This document shows positions 33,504-45,065 of a DNA stretch of 64,000 nucleotides, in pieces. Within the stretch, counting starts at the first letter, position 1. Each line of letters starts with the position of its first letter. Source of the DNA: Rhodosporidiobolus odoratus (lineage: Eukaryota; Basidiomycota; Microbotryomycetes; Sporidiobolales; Sporidiobolaceae). The stretch spans positions 62,001 to 126,000 of the forward strand of contig JAOANU010000021.1 in assembly GCA_034387635.1 (NCBI GenBank), in the 5' to 3' direction. Made by a program: the position numbers and the translations under genes. Under the pieces are notes generated by a model, which saw nothing but the letters and a program-made list of their open reading frames with translations, ran no database searches and was not told where the DNA came from.

Positions 33504-36500
33504 TCAGACGTACCGATCTCCCAAATCCCTCAACTCCTCAACCGTGTACACCCTTCTCTCCCCCTCCGGAAGGTTCATCTCCCACTCCTTCTTGGCATTC
33601 TCCCTCTTGAGCAGGAAAGCATACAACGGGGCGGACACGAGACCAATGCAGACGAAACCGAGGACGACACCGTCTGCGAGCGCGCGCGAAAGAGCGGTGG
33701 ACTGTGAGTACAGGGGTTTCGGAAGGTGGAGGAACCAAGAAAGGGGAAAAGGGACGGACGACCGAGGTAGTAGTGCGGTTGATCCTGCGTGCGGTAGACG
33801 TTCGTCGAGGCGAGAGCAGCGAGGTTACCGATCCCTGCACACCAAACAACAAAAAACGAAACAAGTCCAGTCAGCCCCATGCTCCAATTCAGCGAGACTC
33901 GGCAGGACAAGAAACTGACGCACCAATCTGAAACGCAGATCCAACAGCACGTTTGGTTGACCCGCTTAGGTTGTTGCCGAGCCAGGTTACGCTTGTCGGG
34001 AGGCCGGCGTAGGCGCCCATGGCGATGAGGAAGAGGCCGAAGTACTTGACACCGCTAGGGGCGGGAGCGACTGTGAGGAGAAGGGACCAGAGTCAGCTCG
34101 GGGACTCTGCCTAGGCGTCGACCCGAGGGATGAGGGCGAACGAGGAGAGAAGACGAGAGAGGAGAGGGAGTGTTGGACTGAAGTGCTTGCTTACTGTTGA
34201 TGATGAACCCAACCAAACACAACAACAATTCAATCATCATAAACGGAAACCTACTCTGGCGCTTGTCCGCATAGATCGAAATAGCGAGAACAAAGATACA
34301 CGCGACGGCATAAATGGGTACAGTGAGGAGTTGAACTTGAGGTCGGGTGTATTCGCCGAAGGAGTTGATTAGGGTTGGGGCGAAGAGGGAGATGGCGTAG
34401 AGGGGGACGACGACGCCGAAGTAGTATCCGAGAGACTGCGCAGCAAAGTTAGCATTAGTTCTGCTCGTGCGCTCAGAAGCTGCCTGGCCAGATGAGGGGT
34501 AGGGAAACGTTCGAGCGAATGCGGTCAAGGAAGGGGAACAAAAGCGCACCAACCAGCACTGCCAATCCCTCAGAGCCTGCCAAATGTACTTGTTGTGAGT
34601 CCCTTCGGCTTCCCCTACGCTGGATCCGTCAGACGCCTTGCGGTAGAGCAGCCACTCGCGTTCAGCGGGAGTGAGCCATTTCACCTGCAGAGGAGAGAGG
34701 GAGGAGCAAGGGCCGGTTTAGCTCTACGGCTCTCGCTGATGTACAATCACGAGAAAACAGTCTGTTGGATCGTATCGGGGACGAGGCGGAAGGCGGCATC
34801 TGGCGGAGGAGGGTCGAAATTGAAGGAAAAGACCAACCTGGTGAGGGTAAGGCGGCAAGATCCACAAAGTCACCACGCCAAACACGACGGTAGCAAGTCC
34901 TTCGAGAATGAAGATCTGTGGCCCAGCAGCGCGATTTGGGCCAACGAATGGTGTCACGAGAGAAAGAAAGGAAAGGTGAGCAAACGCACCCATCGCCAGC
35001 CCCGGTAATTTGCGATACCGTCCATGTAGCCGATTCCGTACGCTAATAGGCTGTAGCGCGTATACGAGAGCAGCCAGTCAGTCCGTCTCAATCTCTGGCC
35101 GTATGAAGGGGAGCAGTCAGGACTTTAGTCGGAAAGCTGAGCGACGCACCCAGAGAAAGCGCCGGCCAAGGTCGCTGCACCGAAGAAGACGGCGACTCGT
35201 GATTGCGAACGATGGCGCGGGTAGTAGAGCGAAAGGAGGAACACGATACCCTGTTTTCGTTGGGCAAACAAAGTTCTTGTTAGCCTCGCCCTTGCCCTTG
35301 CCTCGCCCAACAGCGCGCGTCGATGGCGTTGTTCGGCCAGAGGCTTAGTGTATAGAACGCGGACGTACGGGGAAGAGGCCTGCTTCTGCGGCCCCGAGGC
35401 ATAGGCGTGTAGCGAGGAGACCACCAAAGTTCCGGACAAGACCCATGCAAGTCTGCGCAGCATCGTAAGCAAACGAGAGGTCAGTCAGTTTCCAATGGTT
35501 GCCTCGCACTGGAGCAGTGTCGCTTCGTGAGCTTGACAGCTTGTTGACCAACTTGCGAGCGGGCAAGAGGGCAGAAAGGAACTGACCATGACAATGCCCC
35601 AGACAATGGTGATCCCGCCGATGTAGTAAGCAGGGCGACATTTCTTGAGCAGCAAATTGGAGGGTACTCTGCAAGGCGCGTATGGTCAGAGGCGAATCTC
35701 GGAGGAAGCAATGCTTCCCTGCAAGCGGGGGGGAAAGGGAGCAAAAGGCGTACTCGAATAAGCTGCACAACGAGAAATCCCAATCAGCCTAGCGCTTAGG
35801 TTACGTCGGCCGACCATAGAAGAGGAAGAGGGAGGGAACGAACCAGTAGGTGATGAAGAAACAACTCAGCGCGAGGTTGTACTGCTGCGAGCTCATGCCG
35901 AGTTCGTCCTCGAGACCGTTCAAGCGAGCGTTACCGATGTTGCCCCTGCGAGCAGCAGCGTAGTCAGTATGAGCGTCAGCGGGAGTTTGGAGCGAGAGAG
36001 CGAGAGAAGACAAGACGAACCGGTCCATGAAGGAGAGGAGATGTGCACGCGGAAAAGGGAAAGGTCAGCATGCAGCAGGCCAGGGGAGGATCATGGGACA
36101 GCGGGAAGAGAACTTATAGAGAAAGGCCACGACGGGCAGCATGTGCATGTCGACCTGCGTACAAACAGCAAGATGCGTCAAGTTTTCAATTGCAGGAGCA
36201 GCATGCGTACGGTCGTTGTGGACGGCAGGACGGTCTCCTCAGCCTGCTACCCATAGAGAGGCGCTGACTCGCCGTCCAGTTGAGGGCGACTGAGAGAACT
36301 TGGGTAGAGAATGAGAAGGCAACGCACCTTGCGATACATGCGATCCTCCTCTTCCGGTGTCAGTCTCACCTCCGGTACTTTAAGCCGGCCCCCTTCAAGC
36401 TGGACATGCTGACCATCCACCTTCTCGGACGACATGGCATTCTCGACCTGCAAGGACGAGGCGGTTTCAAGGTGTTCTGCTTCGGGTTTTTCCATAGTCT

Positions 36501-36570
36501 TTTCGTTCGGCCGAGCATGCTGGTAAGGGTCGCGGTGGGTTGTCATGGTACGACTGAGCGTGTGTGACAT
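33504..36570 (-). CDS. MFS transporter, allantoate permease (DAL5) type
   Basis: A minus-strand gene with about a dozen exons, from the ATG at 36570 (MSHTLSRTMTTHRD) to the stop at 33504. The N-terminus is cytosolic (VRLTPEEEDRMYRKVD motif just before helix 1). Next come MFS helices with the anion:cation symporter features: GNARLNGLEDELGMSSQQYN with LALSCFFITY, VPSNLLLKKCRPAYYIGGIT, LVRNFGGLLATRLCLGAAEA, GLFPGIVFLLSLYYPRHRSQ-type segment, NYRGWRWIFILEGLATVVFG and VTLWILPPYP. The second half has SLGYYFGVVVPLYAISLFAP, VKYFGLFLIAMGAYAGLPTS and GSAFQIGIGNLAALASTNVY. The C-terminal tail ends VEELRDLGDRYV. Relatives import allantoate, ureidosuccinate, nicotinate, pantothenate or similar acids at the plasma membrane; the substrate cannot be read here. 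A 12-G run lies in its leader. Confidence 0.9.
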
Positions 36571-37205
36571 GTTGTGATTGCGCTCTTGCGCTGTAGGCAG
36601 GCTAGGATGGAAGCAGAAGCGAGCGAGACGAGACAGGAGAAGAGCGAAAAAGTGGGGCGGGGGGGGGGGGGCAGCCTGGCGAGAAGAGAAGCGAGGGATC
36701 AGGACTGGAGCGTCGGCAGGTAAAGCCGACCCCGCTCGCCGGACAATTGGATGCACAGACGTGCGGCGCTATCGGCTAGGTTGAAGCGCCGGAAGCCGGT
36801 AGTAATAAGCTCGGCAGGAACGGAGAGATTGGGAAGGTGGGGGGCTCGAGAGGACGATACCGATGCCGGCGGAACGGGTGTTGCTGGTCCTGTCGTGTCA
36901 GGTGAGGTGTTGACGTGGCCCAAGTCAACCCATACCTGCCGTGGTGGGATGTTTCAACTTGAACTGATGAGATTTGGGAGAGGCAGGTAAAGAGGGCGAA
37001 GACGCAGCGAGCGCAAGTGCGAGTACGGTGAGTGAGTAGCTGTAGTGCTGCACATGTCGTCTCAGGTGTGTTTAGCTAGTCATAAGCCTGTTTGTCACTG
37101 TGTAAGCACTTGTATTAACTCCATCGAGTTGCTCTCAGCTTGACTTCCTCCAACTCTCTTCGATCACCTTCAAGTACCCCCTGAACACTCAAATCACACT
37201 CTATC
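36571..37205. other. Divergent promoter of transporter and DM9 gene
   Basis: 635 bases. It contains a 12-G run at 36660-36671 and, close to 37140-37200, a CT-rich leader before the DM9 start codon. No gene seen. Confidence 0.45.
36660..36671. repeat. Poly-G run (12)
   Basis: Twelve consecutive G on the plus strand, upstream of the minus-strand transporter start. Homopolymer lengths are error-prone in assemblies. Confidence 0.7.
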
Positions 37206-38110
37206 ATGTCTGCACCACCCGCCTACCAGCCCACCGCACCCCCCGCCGGTCTTCGAGTTCCCTGCTCTGCCAACTCCGCCTTCCCGACCTACGACCTCGT
37301 CGGAGAAGGCTCCTTCATGGACAAGGACGCATCACCGGTCTGGGTCGCAAGTGCTCTCATCGGCAACTCGGTCAGTCCTGCTTTCTACTCTCTGAGCTGA
37401 GCGAGAGGTGGGGCGAGAGGCGGTGCACCTCGTACATCCTGCTCGTACCAACCCGCTCATCGAGACTGTTGCGCAGGTGCACCCATGCAAGGTAGCACGA
37501 GGCGTGTGCATGTACTCGTACGGCGGAAGTGAGAAGCACCACAAGGTCCGTCTCTGTCCCTTTCCACGTGTGGACCTCCGTTCCTTCCCCTGTCCCCAGG
37601 TAACCTCGACTGACTCGTATCACCGTGCCCGGAAAAACTGTACTGTACGAGCAGGGTCGATATGATATCCTGCCGCTGACGGAGCAGATGGAATGGGTTG
37701 CGGCCGAGGGTGGACATGTGCGTCTTTCCTTTTTCCTTCCACCAGTCCTTCCCACTGACGAGAGACGCCTTCGAGCAGCTCCCAAAGGGTCGACGACCTG
37801 TCGAAGGCGTACGTATACTCCTGCCTTTTCAACCCACATCTCGGTTCGAGGTCAATTCACACTCCGATCTGAGCAGGGCTTTGAGGAAGGCGGACAACAT
37901 CTCTTCCACGCCCTGGCTACCATTGACGGCGTGCTAGTACCAGGAAAGACTGCAGAACACCTCGTACGCTTAAGCTTCTCCTGCTGTTTGCCAGCTGTCC
38001 GAGTCATTGGCTCATGACATACTGTTGACCTGCAGCGCGGCGCCAACTTTGGGTACGGCGGAGTTGAGCACGTCAAGCAGAGCGGCTACCAGGTTCTGTG
38101 CTGGCGCTGA
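37206..38110 (+). CDS. DM9 (DUF3421) repeat protein
   Basis: Six exons in phase (37206-37370, 37477-37545, 37655-37717, 37779-37808, 37877-37963, 38036-38110) give 162 residues. The sequence holds two DM9-like repeats: first PVWVASALIGNSVHPCKVAR with CMYSYGGSEKHH, then MEWVAAEGGHLPKGRRPVEG with LFHALATIDGVLVPGKTAEH and ANFGYGGVEHVKQSGYQVLC. The hallmarks W(V)xAxxGxxP, GGxxxxxxLF(Y)xAxA, PGK and YGGxEH are in place, and the repeat order is as in DUF3421. Animal DM9 proteins bind mannose or respond to pathogens; the fungal role is unknown. There is no signal peptide (MSAPPAYQPTAPPAGL), so it is probably cytosolic. The intron before 37655 was placed at the GAGCAG acceptor because an earlier one runs into a stop. 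Confidence 0.75.
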
Positions 38111-38934
38111 GCGTCTTCACCTGTCATTCCGCTATGCCGCCACTGCGCCTCTATCTCTCTTTCTCTCCTCGTGGACCCCCATCCTTTCCAACTTGTTTTT
38201 GCTTTTCCCCGTCTGTTCTCGTCCTTCCCGTTGTGCCACTCCTGTCGTTCCACCACTCGCTCACTCTCATACCCTCGTTGAAGGGTTGCAATACTCGAAC
38301 TCAGTCTCGCTGGACCATCCGAATTTGCACGGCGACGGGCGAGAAAATCGAGGGAATTCAGCCTGGAGGCACGACATGGCTGCCCGTTTGTCGCACGTTC
38401 TGACGCCGTCTGCGATGTGAGTCGCTGACTTGTGTCGCATACTGACGGAGGGGAGGGCTTTGCTGTCTGCGGGGCTCGGTTTCGGCGGGTCGTCCTCTTT
38501 TCTTGCGGAAGTCATGGTGTGGGAGAGCCGGCTTTATGCGTTCTTTCTTTTGCTTGTACGCGACGTGCATGTCGGCCTGTACGGAACCTGTCGATCGCTG
38601 ATTAGAAGCCCTTCGAGAGTAGGGTGATTGCCTTGTGCTTGTGTCGGCTCTGGAGAGAGTTTGTGGGTTGTCCTCTGGCCGTCTCAAGGACTCTTGCCAA
38701 TTCTCAAATCCAGTCGTACAATCCAGACGAGTAGCAGACTCACGGTCACTCAGTTCTACTCTCTCTCTCTCTTTCCACGCAATCAGCAGTCTCAGTCTCT
38801 GTGCAGTCTTCCTTCCTCCCCCCCACCGCTTCACCTCGTTCTCACTCTCTCCTCAACCGGCTAGCAAGCCCATACATACACATCAGCACTCTTACTAGTC
38901 ACATCAAGCTCATCAAGACAGAAGAGCCACAGCG
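38111..38934. other. Intergenic / XPO1 leader
   Basis: About 0.8 kb between plus-strand genes. The segment 38740-38934 is CT- and CA-rich ('ctctctctctctttcc'), typical of a strong fungal leader. No gene supported in the remainder. Confidence 0.45.
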
Positions 38935-41900
38935 ATGGAGGTTAGTGCTGCCAATTACCCACTCTCAACTCGCTTCAACTGGCGAACCACAGGACTCGCC
39001 ACACCCTCAACGAGCTACCTTGCTGGCTGGCGAAGGTAGACAGCAGCAGTACTGTACCCCGGGTACGGGTGCGGGAGGCTATAGGGAGCTCAGAGAGGCA
39101 CAATGGAACGGGCGGCGGGGGGAGCGGGTTGGAGGATCCAGTGCTCGTCGACGACGGCGCGCGACGGTATACGCTGCTACAGGGAGGCACAGAATCAGTG
39201 TAGCATGCGAGCAGTACCACCTCGCCCACGCTACCTGGCACTCGCGTCCACGAACGATTCCGACGCACCCTCCCCTCCCCTCCCTGTCTCTCTCTCTCGC
39301 ATGAACCAACCTTGCGTGTCCAGTGCTGACCTTGCGGTTATTCTTTCTTCCTGTTGTTGTCTCGACTCGGAACGGCGCAGGCTATTCTCGACTTTACTCA
39401 GCCGCTAGACGTGCCTTTGCTTGATCAGGTGGCTCAGGTGTTTTTGACCGGAAATGGAGCGCAGGTTCGTCTCCCTCTCCCTCTCCTTCTTCATCTGCCA
39501 GTCTACCCTCGCGGGTCTTCTCGCGACCCGCGTAGACGGTGCTCTGGCGCTCCGTTCATGCGGACACGCGGCTCTCCCTTGCAGTGCTGACCTGCTCCCA
39601 CTTCTGCAGCAACAACAAGCCTCGACCGTCCTCGCACAGTTCCAAGAACACCCCGAGGCCTGGCAACGCGTCCCCGCCATCCTCGAAACCTCCTCCAATA
39701 CCCAAACGAAATACATCGCTCTGCAAATCATGGACCGCCTCATCAAGACTCGATGGAAAGTCTTGCCAGAAGATCAGCGGTCTGGGATCCGAAACTTTGT
39801 TGTGCAGGTCATTGTCAAACAGAGTTCGGATGAGGGGACGTTGAGGAGGGAGAAGGCGTTTGTCAACAAGTTGAATTTGATTTTGGTGCAGATTTTGAAG
39901 CAGGAGTGGTGCGTTCTTTCTGGTCCCTCTCCACGTTCGACGCTTCCTTTGCTCACTTTGGCTCCTCCTTCCTCGCCCTGTACCATCCCCTCTTCGATGT
40001 CCAATGTCGCCCTTCTGTCCTCTCTTCTGCCTTTCTCCTTTTCTGACTCCCCTCGACTCCGCGCCCGCTTCACCTTCTTCTGCACCTCGAATCTCTCGAC
40101 ACTTCCTCCCTGTACACACCCAGGCCGCACAATTGGCCTACCTTCATCCCCGAAATCGTCACCTCGTCGCAAGCTAACCTGTCGATTTGCGAGAACAACA
40201 TGGTCATCCTGAAATTGCTCAGCGAGGAGATTTTCGAGTTTTCGGCAGAGCAGATGACGACGGCCAAGACCAAGGCGTTGAAGGCGCAGATTGTGCGTTC
40301 TCTCGCTGTCGATTCCAGACGTCCTAGGCGAACCGTTGACCCTCTCTTTTGCGCAGTGCCAAGAATTTGCCGAAGTCTTCTCCCTCTGCGTCGAGGTCCT
40401 CGAGAAAGCCGACAAGCCCTCTCTGATCAAGGTCACCCTCGAGGCGATGCTTCGTTTCCTCAACTGGATTCCGTTAGGCTACATCTTCGAGACACCAGTC
40501 ATCGACCACCTCATCACTCGAGTGCGTCTCCTCGTCTGCCTCCCCTGATCGCTCTGGCTGACCTTCCAATGCACCTGCAGTTCCTCGAAGTCCCCGAATT
40601 CCGCAACGTTACCCTGAAATGCTTGTCGGAAATCGGTGGTCTTCAGATTGGACCGGAGTACAACTCCAAATTCATCATTCTGTTCAACATGGTCATGACC
40701 AGTGTCAACAAGATGGTACCGCCTTCCACCGGTGCGTGTCTCCCCGTCCCCTCCTCCTCCTCAGCTCATGCCTCTTCCTACAGACATCGCCGGCGCCTAC
40801 GAAGCCTCTTCCGACGCCGACCAAGAACTCGTTCTCAACCTCGCCCTCTTCCTCACCAACTTCCTCTCCTCGCACGTCACGATTCTCGAAACCCCTCAAC
40901 ACCGCGACGTACTCCTCAACGCCCACCTGTACCTGATCAAGATTTCCCAAGTCGAGGAACGAGAAATCTTTAAAATCTGTCTAGAGTACTGGGCCAAACT
41001 CGTTGCGGACCTTTACGATGAGATGCAAAAAGGGGTGGGAGGCGGACTGGGGTTGGCGGGCGAGATGGGGAATCCTTTGTTGAGTTTGGGAGGGTTTGGA
41101 GGTGCCGCCGGGGCGGGGGGTCAAGGGGCGGGGAGGAGGGGGATTTATACCGAGGTGTTGAGCAATTTGAGGTTGGTCATGGTGGAGAGGATGGCCAAGC
41201 CGGAGGAGGTGCGTTTTTCGCGGTTCTTCAGGGTGCCCCCTCTGTGCCGTTCCCTATCTCTGCTCCGACGGAAAGGCGGTGCGGTTTGCAGCTAGGGTAC
41301 CTCGAATCGCTTGCTTACATGTGCGCCTGCGCAGGTCCTCATTGTCGAGAACGACGAAGGCGAGATCGTTCGCGAGTTCCTCAAGGATACCGATACCGTC
41401 GTCCTGTACAAGAGTATGAGGGAGGTCCTCGTTTACCTCACTCATCTCGACGTGGTCGATACCGAAATGATCAGTGCGTCCCCCCCCTACCTCTTCACCT
41501 CTGGTCCCCCTTTTGTACTGACGCTCCTGGGGTATCGCCGCAGTGACGGAAAAACTGTCGAAACAGGTCGATGGGTCCGAGTGGTCTTGGGCAAACCTCA
41601 ACACGTTGTGTTGGGCTATTGGAAGTATCTCCGGGGCGATGAATGAGGAGACGGAGAAGAGGTTCTTGGTTACCGTTATCAAGGGTACGTTCGCACACGT
41701 CTACTTTGCGGAGACTCTCGTGCCCCCTTCCGTACAGCAAGGGTGCGGCGCACGAGTGTCCACTCGCGCCGAAGGGACGAGCTGAGCTGACATGTGCGTT
41801 GTGCAGACCTTCTCGGATTGACGGAGATGAAGCGGGGAAAGGACAATAAAGCCGTCGTGTGAGTCCTCTTCCTTGTCTACTGAACTGTCCTATTCTACTC

Positions 41901-44125
41901 GCTGACCCACCCTTGCGAGCAGCGCCTCCAACATCATGTACATCGTCGGCCAGTACCCTCGGTTCCTCAAAGCCCACTGGAAGTTCCTCAAGACGGTAGT
42001 CAACAAGTTGTTCGAGTTTGCGCATGAGACGCACGAGGGCGTGCAGGATATGGCTTGCGACACTTTTATCAAGATCGCGCAGAAGTGAGTTTTCGAGTCT
42101 ATTCGCCGCGATCCGCTCTGCCTAAAAACCTGGGCGGGCGCGTGGCTCTCGAAGTGTTGGCGATCGACTCACACAATCCGATCTTCATAGGTGCCGCCGT
42201 CACTTCGTTATGCAACAGTCGGGCGAGCAAGAACCCTTCATCGACGAGATCCTCCGCAACCTCCAACGCATCACCGCCGACCTCTCCCCTCTTCAGATCC
42301 ACACCTTTTACGAAGCTGTCGGTTACATGATCTCTGCGCAGCCCAACAAGCCTCAGCAGGAGCTCCTCATCGGCAACCTGATGGCCGCACCAAACGCCGC
42401 CTGGGACGCATTGATGGCACAAGCAGCGCAAAGCGGGACCGAAATTCTCTCGGATCCGGAGAACATCAAGATCCTGTCCAACATTCTCAAGACCAACACG
42501 GCGGCATGCTCGTCGGTTGGGACGTTCTTCCTGCCTCAACTCGCCAGGATCTACATGGACCTCCTCGGGCTCTACACCGCCGTCAGCGGGATCATCTCTG
42601 CTACGACCGCCGAACAAGGTCTCATCGCGACCAAGACGCCCAAGGTTCGAGGGTTGAGGACCATCAAGAAGGAGATTCTCAAGCTGGTCGGAGAGACGTA
42701 CATTCGGAAAGCGGAAGATTTGGACCAGGTCAATCGGGATTTGATCCCGCCTCTGCTGGAGGCTATCCTTGGGGATTATAAGCAGAACATTCCTGCGGCG
42801 AGGGATGCAGAGGTTTTGTCCGTTATGGTGACTATCGTGACGAGGCTGGGGGTGCGTTTCTTTTCTCCTCGTTCCGCTGGGCTCGCAAAGCAGAGGCTTA
42901 CCCTTGTTTCGCTGTGCCAGCCCCTCATGACCGAAAAGATCCCCGCCGTGTTCGACGCTGTCTTCGAATGCACGCTCGCCATGATCAACCAGGATCTCAC
43001 CGAGTACCCCGAGTGCGTCCCTCTCGTCCCCCTTCCCGTCTCCCGATCCGTAATCGCTGAGATGCCTTTTTGTCTGCAGACACCGAGTCGCCTTCTTCAA
43101 GCTCCTTCGCATGACCAACCTGAACTGCTTCGACGCTCTGCTCAAAATCCCGGCACCGCAGTTCAAGCTGGTGATGGATGCGGTGGTATGGGCAACGAAG
43201 CACACGATGAGGGACATTGGCGATTTGGGATTGACGTGAGCTTGTGAATCTCCCCATCATACACGTCCACGCTGACCAAGGCTGAATTTCCAGGATCTGC
43301 GTCGAGCTCATCGACAACGTCGTCGCTGCTGGTCCGGCTACCTCGAATGGCTTCTTCCAAGCTTACTACCTCGCCCTTCTGCAAGACATGTTCTTCGTTC
43401 TCACCGACGCAGACCACAAAAGCGGTAAGCCCCTACTGCATCCATCCGTTCCACCTTTCTACCGGAAGCTCACCTCCGCCCCTCTCCTCAGGCTTCAAAT
43501 CCACCTCCCTCGTCCTCGCCCGCCTCTTCAAGCTCGTCGAAAACGGCGACATCCAAGTTCCCCTCGACCCTTCAGCAACCTCCAACCCCGTCTTTGTCGC
43601 AGAGTACACGGCCAACCTTCTCAAGTCGGCGTTCCCGCATCTTCAACCGGCGCAGATTACGGCGTTTGTCACGGCACTGAGGGAGCAGTACAACGATTTC
43701 AACAAGTTTAGGATTACGTTGAGGGATTTCCTTAGTACGTTCTCCTGACCACTTTGTCTCGGCTCTCTTGCCCTGCGACCAGCTAGAATACCATTGCTGA
43801 CGAGTCTTGGGTCACCTCTCGCACAGTCTCTCTGCGCGAGTTTCAGGGTGAGGAAGCGACTGACTTGTTGGCGGAAGAGCGGGAGGAAGAGGCTAAGCGT
43901 AAGAAGGAGGAGGATCAGGCGAGGGCAGCGGCTGTGCCGGGAATGCGTGCGTCTATTTTCCCTCTCCTCGATACGAACTGGATTCGGTACAGTAGACTGA
44001 TTTGCTTCGATCGTTGCTTCTTGGCTCTTTCCTTCTCTTCCTTTTTGCGCCCTTACCGCCGACTCCCTTCCGAAATCGTAGTCAAGCCCTCCGAAGCCAT
44101 GGCCGGCGACGACGAGGAGCTGTGA
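38935..44125 (+). CDS. CRM1: Exportin-1 (CRM1)
   Basis: Eighteen exons close in phase and give 1079 residues, the normal size. CRM1 binds leucine-rich export signals with RanGTP and carries cargo out of the nucleus. The first coding exon is only Met-Glu (38935-38940), followed by a 440-nt intron. Recognisable parts: [19 protein letters not shown], the importin-beta N-terminal domain ([40 protein letters not shown]), [20 protein letters not shown], the HEAT array, the NES-groove region ([60 protein letters not shown]), [20 protein letters not shown], and an acidic C-terminus ending AGDDEEL. At the position of the leptomycin-reactive Cys (human C528, in DLLGLCEQKRG) this protein has Thr532 ([11 protein letters not shown]; codon ACG at 41821-41823), as in budding yeast. 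Exons: 38935-38940, 39381-39464, 39610-39908, 40124-40292, 40357-40521, 40581-40731, 40784-41208, 41335-41473, 41544-41684, 41807-41858, 41923-42084, 42191-42851, 42921-43012, 43080-43235, 43294-43424, 43492-43734, 43827-43946, 44082-44125. A Gly-rich insert ([18 protein letters not shown]) lies in exon 7. Confidence 0.97.
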
Positions 44126-44606
44126 GCGATCTTGACGATGTCGTCAGCGGCCACGGCGGAAAGCTAGCGATTGGCAAGGCGAGACTGAAGGCAGGCGACG
44201 TTTTAACGACAACCAATCCCATTCCCAGAACTACTTTCGGTTTTTCTTCCCTTCTCATTCTCTCAATACCACAAAGGTACCGGAGGAGAGATCACTCTCC
44301 TTTCTTCCTTTTTTTTTTCCTCTCCCCCTCTACTTTTTTTTTGTAACTACCAGCGCAACTACAGGTCTTTTTTCCTTCTCCGCGTCGTGCAGAAGAGAGG
44401 CGCCAGAGGAAGGTTCAGGGGGACAGGGAGCTGCGGCCTTCTGTGCGGATCGGCCTATGAGGGGTGGCTATTCTTGGTTGTGTAAGGCATTGGAGCGAAC
44501 CTTGCTTCGCGCTTTGCGTCTTCCATCTTTTCTTCGCTCTCTCTTCTCCGTTCCTCCTTGCAAGCATCTTACGACGTCGTACTCGTTCAGAGGCCCGAGG
44601 CATCCA
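44126..44606. other. Intergenic with T-rich tracts
   Basis: 481 bases. Two poly-T runs (near 44307-44318 and 44332-44341) lie in the probable XPO1 3'UTR. No gene seen. Confidence 0.45.
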
Positions 44607-45002
44607 ATGATGAAGCAGGACGACCTGTGCGTTCCCGCTTCCGTTTGACCTATCAATACCTCGCTGACCTGTCTTTCTCCTCGCAAAAGTATTCGCAAGG
44701 AGATTCCGCTCGTCATCCTACGCTCTCAAGGATGTAGTGACTTCGCCAAACTTCCTCGTGACGATCTAGCCCCTCTTCGCGCTGCGGCCGCCATCTGGCC
44801 CGAAATCGACGGGTCCACTCTCCGCCTGGAAGCCTTTCTCGAAGGCAGGGGCAAGGACGTCATCGGCAAGGACGTCTTCTTCGACGTCCTGAAGCTCGTG
44901 GGGGGGAATGTGAAACTTCCGCCTGTCGTCTACGTCAAGGACAAAAATACCTGCCGAGTCGACTTCAGTGTCCCCCTCACTACCGGCACACGGGCAGATT
45001 GA
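44607..45002 (+). CDS. Hypothetical 110-aa protein, perhaps a gene fragment
   Basis: Two exons (44607-44626 and 44690-45002) join in phase at a GTGCGT donor and give MMKQDDLIRKEIPLVILRSQ, then FAKLPRDDLAPLRAAAAIWP, FLEGRGKDVIGKDVFFDVLK and VVYVKDKNTCRVDFSVPLTT, ending GTRAD. The text reads like a folded domain with alternating strands, but I do not recognise it. The stop lies 63 bp before the ubiquitin-like pseudogene in the same direction, so it could be the former N-terminal part of that gene or an independent small gene. An upstream frame (ending PCKHLTTSYSFRGPRHP) is open into this exon, so the start may be further left. Confidence 0.45.
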
Positions 45003-45065
45003 TTCTCAGAGACCTCAAGCTCGACGACCGCCGTCTCGCGTTGCTGTGGCGGTCAGAGCGAGACC

